Assembly: GCF_014646195.1 (NCBI RefSeq)
Contig: NZ_BMMZ01000001.1
Location: forward strand, 682,001-746,000
From: Microlunatus endophyticus
Lineage (GTDB): Bacteria; Actinomycetota; Actinomycetes; Propionibacteriales; Propionibacteriaceae
Direction: 5' to 3'
DNA length: 64,000 nt
In this document: positions 60,001-64,000 of the stretch, in pieces
Layout: each line of letters begins with the position of its first letter
Numbering within the stretch: the stretch's first letter is position 1
The notes under the pieces: generated by a model
Database searches by the model: none
The model's input: only the letters and a program-made list of their open reading frames with translations
Told to the model about the DNA's origin: nothing
Translations under genes and position numbers: made by a program

Positions 60001-60633
60001 CGTCGGCTCCTGGTCCTCGTACCGGATTCCTTCAGGGAAACCACTCACCGCACCACGGAAGAACTCGGCGTCGAAGAGCTTGTTCCAGGCGAAGACGTCT
60101 TTGAGGATGTCGGGGAAGTCGTCGAGTCGGATGCCGAAGCGGTCCTCCGCGTGCACTTCCTTGGCCCAGCCGGGAAGCCACTTCCGGCCGTTCGCGATTC
60201 GCCAGGGCGCGCCGACCGCGAAGTCGGATCCGCTCCGCTGTAGCGATCTGACCATGAGTTCGATCGAGTTCGGAGGCAGGATGTCGTCGGAGTCCGCAAA
60301 GCACAGGTAGCGGCCGCGTGCGATAGCGATGCCGGCGTTCCGAGCACCTCCGAGACCGCGATTGGCCTGCCTGATGATGCGGATGCGAGGGTCCCACCGC
60401 GCATAGCCCCGAGCGATGCGCGCCGAACCGTCCGTTGATCCGTCGTCGACCACGATGATCTCGAGCTTGCGGTAGCTCTGGCCGACGATCGACGTCAGGC
60501 ACTCGCCGACGTACTCCTCGACGTTGTAGATGGGGATGATGATGCTGACGAGATCCAGTTGTTTGCTGTCCTGACGATATGAACGCACGCGTTTCGTCGT
60601 CGCTCGCAGTGCGGGATGGGCTCGACGCCACAT
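57040..60633 (-). CDS. GT2 glycosyltransferase fused to CDP-glycerol glycerophosphotransferase (TagF-like)
   Basis: The protein has about 1197 residues. The N-terminal GT2 domain (about 25-250) has LVSIIIPIYNVEEYVGECLT, IIVVDDGSTDGSARIARGYA, the DxD in CFADSDDILPP and RYEDQEPTAKAY. A beta-rich stretch of about 400 residues follows without recognised domains. The C-terminal TagF/TarF domain (about 800-1180) has TYLQTWHGTPLKRIGNDVPG, LLYAPTWRDNVSVSS, VILLRGHANT and DVLVTDYSSIMFDYCVTGKP. It should add a sugar and polymerise or attach glycerol-phosphate or another polyol phosphate, as in teichoic acid synthesis. The ATG at 60633 is chosen for its position before the GT2 domain; a longer frame to 60813 exists. 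It overlaps the sulfotransferase by 8 bp. Confidence 0.85.
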   Translation of the reverse strand: MWRRAHPALRATTKRVRSYRQDSKQLDLVSIIIPIYNVEEYVGECLTSIVGQSYRKLEIIVVDDGSTDGSARIARGYARWDPRIRIIRQANRGLGGARNAGIAIARGRYLCFADSDDILPPNSIELMVRSLQRSGSDFAVGAPWRIANGRKWLPGWAKEVHAEDRFGIRLDDFPDILKDVFAWNKLFDAEFFRGAVSGFPEGIRYEDQEPTAKAYVSGRFDVLSAPVYYWRDREDGTSITQQKADPRDLHDRLLVKHRVSEVISAGASHESHDAWLAKALGFDLRPYFEEVPRTDREYFDQLRAGAIALAERATEHTWERVPIIDRIPSLAVLANRPDDVTAAVTLRAEYGWFFPTEVRDGKTVVQRSYLGQIGLYLTDGQLRVGDVDLRVVAKVTSLWWSGTRLRIEGHGYITNVPFDPDNSRIELDLVSADRRRIPLVVDARPDPILATETNDAWNDHSLAGFSVTIDPSELPLEARDPWHLELTVTTQGLSRSTIVREFDPRGIAGTKPVAPEVAAVRWMATFEEANRLTLRRSINPGSPAVSIAADGAGLSIEVDDADATHLTLTCKSLRKTLEVSGRRQTTTPGRIVFRVVLPEVTGTTAQGTEHVWSLELRAGAGTTRRIVYPGGIDDLHEAVPEHWRVRPSLTRAGTLRLIQNRWWAVADGVKIEDESITVTGRICAPGAKALWGRLVGGNDVIDADEVHFHASRERFTVRFPLSEGGRAPSTRYGFSARLSVVLDGRHQERWLKVSNDLQHSFPMNAMATLRGVTFTRTRSAGALWVRFRPPYLLDERGRFAQRQLHEHFQRLTSAGGGLTVRPRNTVLLESFNGRYVSDSVLAIYHELRERYPALEYLWSVADLETAIPDGSSPVLIHSRAYMDALHNARYLINNNNFPFYYRKRPDQTYLQTWHGTPLKRIGNDVPGANLSLSYRQLMKREAGYWDVLLAQNDFAAKVLPAAFGYEGRVLNVGYPRNDLLVGDDTETHRERARKALGIAEGQVALLYAPTWRDNVSVSSGYAMVSYLDTRSARIALGEGSVILLRGHANTAHDRAAEESGVINVTDHPDVNDLILASDVLVTDYSSIMFDYCVTGKPIVLLTPDLDRYRDVTRGFYLDLPDIAPGPICRDTPALNKALADLDKMRARYARQYAQFVTEFAPHDDGEAAQRVVDAVFPTEGSADHADVQRRGAAPSHG

Positions 60634-60863
60634 CCCCCGGGCTACCTTCTTAGCAGTCTCAGGTCGCAATTTCGCGGACGCTCCTCGCGCTCGGACAGGT
60701 GACAGTGCACCACCAATCGCCCAGCTTTCGGGGTGGGCGAACCGACGCGGGGATCCTATCGTTAGCCGGGCATTAGACGACCACTCGAGGCATCTGATAC
60801 AAACAGTAGGCAAAATCTAGCTGACGAGACTGTTACGGTGTCCGAGGCTTGGGGTGGTGCTTG
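60634..60863. promoter_or_regulatory. divergent promoter region between the two TagF-type genes
   Basis: TACGGT (60834-60839) on the plus strand fits a -10 for the rightward gene. A locally AT-rich run around 60795-60830 includes the likely leftward promoter, which I could not fix precisely. No other gene is evident. Confidence 0.35.
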
Positions 60864-62150
60864 ATGGAGACGAGACCGGGGCGAGGACTTGGTACTGCCG
60901 CGGTAGTCGAGCCTGCCCGCCGGGTTGGTCAGTGGTGGCGACGGCGTCGTGAACACTCGCGTCTGCACAAGCTGCCCGAGTATCAGTTGCATTCCGGTCG
61001 CCACTTCGACGTGCTGCTGCACTTCCCGGACCTGCCGGTCAACCTCTACCAGGTCCGCCAGTGGTACGGACCGCTCGAGCAGCTGTCGCGACAGCGATCG
61101 GTCGCGATCCTGTGCTACGAGCCCGAGACTGCCGAGATCATCCGCCGGGAGACCTCGCTGCCGGTTCTCCTGACCCGCGGCGGCCTGCCGGATCTCGAGA
61201 AGGTCCGCACCGACCATCAACCGAAGGTCATTCTGTATCCCAATCAGAATTACACCAATTTCGGAATTCTTGGTCTCAACACCGTTCAGCACGCCTTCAT
61301 CTGTCATGGTGAATCTGACAAGATCTACATGAGCTCCAACTGGATGAAAGTATTCAACTATGACCTGGTTGCCGGCCAGGCGGCAAAGGATCGGTTGAGT
61401 CGTCGACTCTTCGGCTATGATGTCGAGGCTCGGACTATCGAGATCGGTCGACCGCAGATCGACATTGAATTCCAGGCGCCGTACACGTTCGATGAATCCC
61501 GGAAAACGGTGCTCTACGCACCGACCTGGGAGGGTGGTCGGACATCGATGAGGTACGGCTCCGTGGCCAGCCACGGACTGACCATGGTCAGCTCGCTGCT
61601 TGCTGATCGACGCTTCCGGGTCATCTATCGACCACATCCGAGGACTGGGATCCTTTTGCCGCAGCACCGGGCAGCGGACCTCCGAATCCGCGAGCTCATT
61701 GATGTCGCCACGGCCTCCGATCCATCCGCGGGGCACTTGGTGGACGACACGCCGTTCGGGTGGCAGTTGAAGGCTGCGGACGTCATGATTACCGACATCT
61801 CCGCGGTTGCCTACGACTGGCTGACTACGGCCAAGCCTCTCATCGTCACACAGCCGATCGAGCCGTCGGCAGTTGTGGACCAGGGCAGCTTCATTGGCGA
61901 TCTGCGATTGGTCACTGCCGACGAAGCGCATCGCATACCTGAGATGGCCGACCGGGCACTGTCCGATCCCGAGCAAATCGGACGAATGCGCCGGTGGTGC
62001 GCTTACTATTACGGCGACACCACACCGGGAGCATCGATGACGCGATTTATAAACGCCATAGAGCGGATGATCGAGGAACGGGATGGTTGGGTCTTCCAGG
62101 ACCACGATGTCGCGGACGAGCTTGCGGCGATCGGGCCGGTAGCCGTCTGA
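60864..62150 (+). CDS. CDP-glycerol glycerophosphotransferase family protein (TagF/TagB-like)
   Basis: The 428-residue protein lacks a GT2 domain. Its N-terminal half (about 40-190) is the Rossmann-like first domain (FDVLLHFPDLPVNLYQVRQW, VILYPNQNYTNFGILGLNTV). The second half carries the CDP-glycerol motifs HAFICHGESDKIYMSSNW, VLYAPTWEGGRTSMRYGS, FRVIYRPHPRTG and DVMITDISAVAYDWLTTAKP. The spacing resembles TagB primases or short TagF enzymes that attach one or a few glycerol-phosphates. It starts at the ATG at 60864 and is divergent from the GT2-TagF gene. Its stop overlaps the start of the next gene by one base (TGATG). Confidence 0.85.
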   Translation: METRPGRGLGTAAVVEPARRVGQWWRRRREHSRLHKLPEYQLHSGRHFDVLLHFPDLPVNLYQVRQWYGPLEQLSRQRSVAILCYEPETAEIIRRETSLPVLLTRGGLPDLEKVRTDHQPKVILYPNQNYTNFGILGLNTVQHAFICHGESDKIYMSSNWMKVFNYDLVAGQAAKDRLSRRLFGYDVEARTIEIGRPQIDIEFQAPYTFDESRKTVLYAPTWEGGRTSMRYGSVASHGLTMVSSLLADRRFRVIYRPHPRTGILLPQHRAADLRIRELIDVATASDPSAGHLVDDTPFGWQLKAADVMITDISAVAYDWLTTAKPLIVTQPIEPSAVVDQGSFIGDLRLVTADEAHRIPEMADRALSDPEQIGRMRRWCAYYYGDTTPGASMTRFINAIERMIEERDGWVFQDHDVADELAAIGPVAV

Positions 62151-62974
62151 TGGTCGCTCACCAGCCCGATGTCACTCTGCGTTCCCGCGCAGAGCGCCCA
62201 ACCGTCGCCCCCATACGGCTTCGTCGGGCGCTCGAGTACGCCCGTCGTTACCATCGGCTCTCAGTCAATCTCCGTCATCAGCATCTCGTCCTTCCCGACA
62301 GCCGGGCACGGGCTGCTGACCCGGCCAACCACACCCACTTCCTGATCAACTTCCCGGGATCACCCAGCGGCGTCGACGAGTTGACCGCCTGGCTGCCGAT
62401 GCTGCACCGGCTGAGTCGATGGGCTCCGGTGGCGATTCTCGTCGGCGACGTGCTGGCATACCGTGCAGTTTCGGCGGAGACGGCATTGCCATGTTATTTC
62501 GGGCGCGTCGCCAGTGAGGCGGAATATGTCGCCCAGCAACTTCAGACCAAGGTGATGCTCTACGTCAACCAGTCGAAGTTGAATCTGCGCGAGGCGGGCT
62601 TTCACGACATCCTGCACGTGTTCCTCGGCGCGCCAGGGCCGGGGCGGCAGAACTGGTTGAACAATCGGCTGCGTTTATACGACTATGTCCTTGCTCCCGA
62701 CGACGAATCGAAGGCGTGGCTCGCCGCTCGGATGATGGCCTACGACGTCTCGACGACGGTGCGGATCGTCGGTCGGCCGGTCCCTCCAGCTGGACCGTTG
62801 AGTGGCCTCGGGGCCAGGCTGCGAGCCGCCGATGTCGCGGAGGCCGGTGTCGATGTCGATGCGGTCGTTGAAGAATTGCTGCAGATCCGTGATGAGCGAG
62901 ATCGTTTGGTGACTGAGCGCGACGCCCGCCTCGCCGAGCAAGGAATCGTCCTGCTCAAGGGCGGTCAGGCCTGA
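62150..62974 (+). CDS. TagF N-terminal-domain-like protein with coiled-coil tail
   Basis: The 274-residue protein resembles the first half of the preceding TagF-like protein: HTHFLINFPGSPSGVDELTA, VAILVGDVLAYRAVSAETAL and KVMLYVNQSKLNLREAGFHD correspond to the equivalent strands there. The catalytic half, with its HGE, APTWE, RPHP and TDxS motifs, is absent. A short charged coiled coil (ELLQIRDERDRLVTERDARL) takes its place. It could be a regulatory or scaffolding relative that pairs with the full enzyme or with the coiled coil of the sulfotransferase, or a decayed copy. The reading frame is intact and its start overlaps the upstream stop, which argues against decay. The gene is convergent and overlaps the GT2 gene by 10 bp. 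Confidence 0.7.
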   Translation: MVAHQPDVTLRSRAERPTVAPIRLRRALEYARRYHRLSVNLRHQHLVLPDSRARAADPANHTHFLINFPGSPSGVDELTAWLPMLHRLSRWAPVAILVGDVLAYRAVSAETALPCYFGRVASEAEYVAQQLQTKVMLYVNQSKLNLREAGFHDILHVFLGAPGPGRQNWLNNRLRLYDYVLAPDDESKAWLAARMMAYDVSTTVRIVGRPVPPAGPLSGLGARLRAADVAEAGVDVDAVVEELLQIRDERDRLVTERDARLAEQGIVLLKGGQA

Positions 62975-63987
62975 AGCTGGATCTCCGTGCGAACTGCTGC
63001 GACGTCGCCGGCGATGATGCAGTCGAGCAATCGCTGACGCGGCTCCGAGAGCCTCGCGCGGACGGCGCTGTCGGCATGCTTCGTCAAGAATGCGCCGTGA
63101 GCATTCAACCACTCGGCCTGTCGGCCGGAGTCGTATTGCGGGAACCGAGTTGGGAGGTAGAACCGCAGCACCTTTCTGCGGATGATTTCGGCGATGAGCG
63201 CTCGCGTCATCGCGGGCCCACGGCTCAATTCGTGCACATTGGCGGCAATCTTCTCCAAAGACGCTACGTACGCCTCGGGCACGATCCGGCGGGACGAGAT
63301 GTTCTGCCCGTCCTCGCGTCCCCGGAAGAAGTAATAGTCCTGGTCGGCGAGGACCGAGATCTTGTCGGCCAGGAGGTAGCAGCGGGACAGCAGAATGCCG
63401 TCCTCCAAGCGGATCTCACCTTCGGGAAAGCGCAGATCGTTGGCCTCGATGAGCTGCCGGTCGATCAGTTTGTGCGGGGTGAAGGTACGAAATGCCTGCC
63501 GTTTGGTAATCGATGGCTGCGTGGAGACGAACTTCCGCCGACCCGATCGCGTGCCGCAGCGCAGCACCCGTGGAATCACGATCTCGGCAGCCTGTTGGTC
63601 GCCGAATCGTACGAGTTCGGCCAGTCCACGCGGCACGAGATAGTCGTCGACGTCGGCGAAGAAGACCCAACGTCCGGTTGCGACATCCAGGCCACGATTT
63701 CTCGGCATCCCGGGCCAGCCTGAATTCGGCTGGGTCAGGACCTGAACGTTGCGGCGATCTCGGCGGAAGCGATCCAGCACCCCCGACGACCCGTCGGTTG
63801 ACCCATCGTCGATCAGCACAACTTGGAATTCACGGTCGGTCAGGCCTTGGTTGTCGATCGAGTCCAGGAGATCCGGCAGGTAGGGGAGTGCGTTGTAGAC
63901 GGGAACGATCAACGAGACCAACGGGGCCTTCGTGAGCACAGGCATTCGCTTGAACACCATGGACCAGGCCCCGTTCGCCAAGCTCAT
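62965..63987 (-). CDS. glycosyltransferase family 2
   Basis: The protein has 340 residues. The GT-A domain begins LVSLIVPVYNALPYLPDLLD and has VVLIDDGSTDGSSGVLDRFR and WVFFADVDDYLVPRG (DxD-like metal site). PRNRGLDVATG and the acceptor-site segment GEIRLEDGILLSRCYLLADK follow, then a C-terminal helical domain of about 90 residues. The GT2 part resembles that of the 1197-residue fusion. It probably adds a sugar to the same polymer. Its start is the ATG at 63987 or 63960; the frame is still open at the window edge, so a longer protein cannot be excluded. Its 3' end overlaps the oppositely oriented gene by 10 bp. Confidence 0.87.
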   Translation of the reverse strand: MSLANGAWSMVFKRMPVLTKAPLVSLIVPVYNALPYLPDLLDSIDNQGLTDREFQVVLIDDGSTDGSSGVLDRFRRDRRNVQVLTQPNSGWPGMPRNRGLDVATGRWVFFADVDDYLVPRGLAELVRFGDQQAAEIVIPRVLRCGTRSGRRKFVSTQPSITKRQAFRTFTPHKLIDRQLIEANDLRFPEGEIRLEDGILLSRCYLLADKISVLADQDYYFFRGREDGQNISSRRIVPEAYVASLEKIAANVHELSRGPAMTRALIAEIIRRKVLRFYLPTRFPQYDSGRQAEWLNAHGAFLTKHADSAVRARLSEPRQRLLDCIIAGDVAAVRTEIQLQA

Positions 63988-64000
63988 CAGTTTGACACGC

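Noticed and set aside
1..64000. tRNA, rRNA, CRISPR array, integrase or transposase
   Set aside because: No tRNA-like cloverleaf, no regularly spaced direct repeats and no DDE or tyrosine-recombinase motifs were seen in gaps or frames.

Overview
The window is high-GC actinobacterial chromosome. The best fit is the Propionibacteriaceae, in the neighbourhood of Microlunatus. This is inferred from gene content and order: a sigA/hrdB-type sigma factor with a Lys/Ala-rich N-terminus, a small CxxC zinc protein next to it, a type IIA topoisomerase pair (parE and parC), sepH, a DUF5998/phosphodiesterase/thymidine kinase run, and a CHAD protein. GTG starts and leaderless-looking promoters are frequent. 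I saw no rRNA, tRNA, CRISPR array or recognisable insertion sequence.

Layout. 1-9414: housekeeping block with an S9 oligopeptidase fragment, thioesterase, GCS2-type ligase, universal stress protein, sigA, a frameshifted glycosyltransferase bracketed by two 78-bp palindromic repeats, the zinc protein, parE and an inositol-phosphatase-like protein. 9440-21778: an amino-sugar module inserted between parE and parC. It has a Dpp/Opp-type ABC transporter, two paralogous Tat-type lipoprotein substrate-binding proteins, a ROK regulator, a GH3 NagZ-like hexosaminidase and NagA. The NagA reading frame runs without a stop codon into the second binding protein. 21792-28580: parC, a CHAD protein, an acyl-CoA synthetase and glpK. 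28617-29710: a DUF559 protein flanked by a pair of 56-bp inverted repeats. 29809-34648: a formylglycine-generating enzyme and an arabinan module (GH51 plus secreted GH43). 34731-45082: a GNAT/acyl-CoA-synthetase fusion, DUF5998, an alkaline-phosphatase-superfamily enzyme, tdk, a serine hydrolase, a sulfurtransferase, a GIY-YIG nuclease and sepH. 45383-50645: a GT61-like protein and a MoxR/VWA pair.

50842-63987 is the most unusual part, a cell-envelope glycopolymer locus. It holds two methyltransferases, two LicD-family proteins each carrying an N-terminal discoidin-like region, a PAPS-type sulfotransferase with a C-terminal coiled coil, a GT2-TagF fusion of about 1200 residues, a separate TagF-like protein, an orphan TagF-N-terminal-like protein and a GT2. 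Together they look able to build a teichoic-acid-like backbone and decorate it with phospho-substituents, sulfate and possibly methyl groups. Function here is inference from family and context.

All calls were made by reading the sequence. No database search was run, and start codons marked as uncertain are choices based on Shine-Dalgarno sites, -10 boxes and conserved N-termini.
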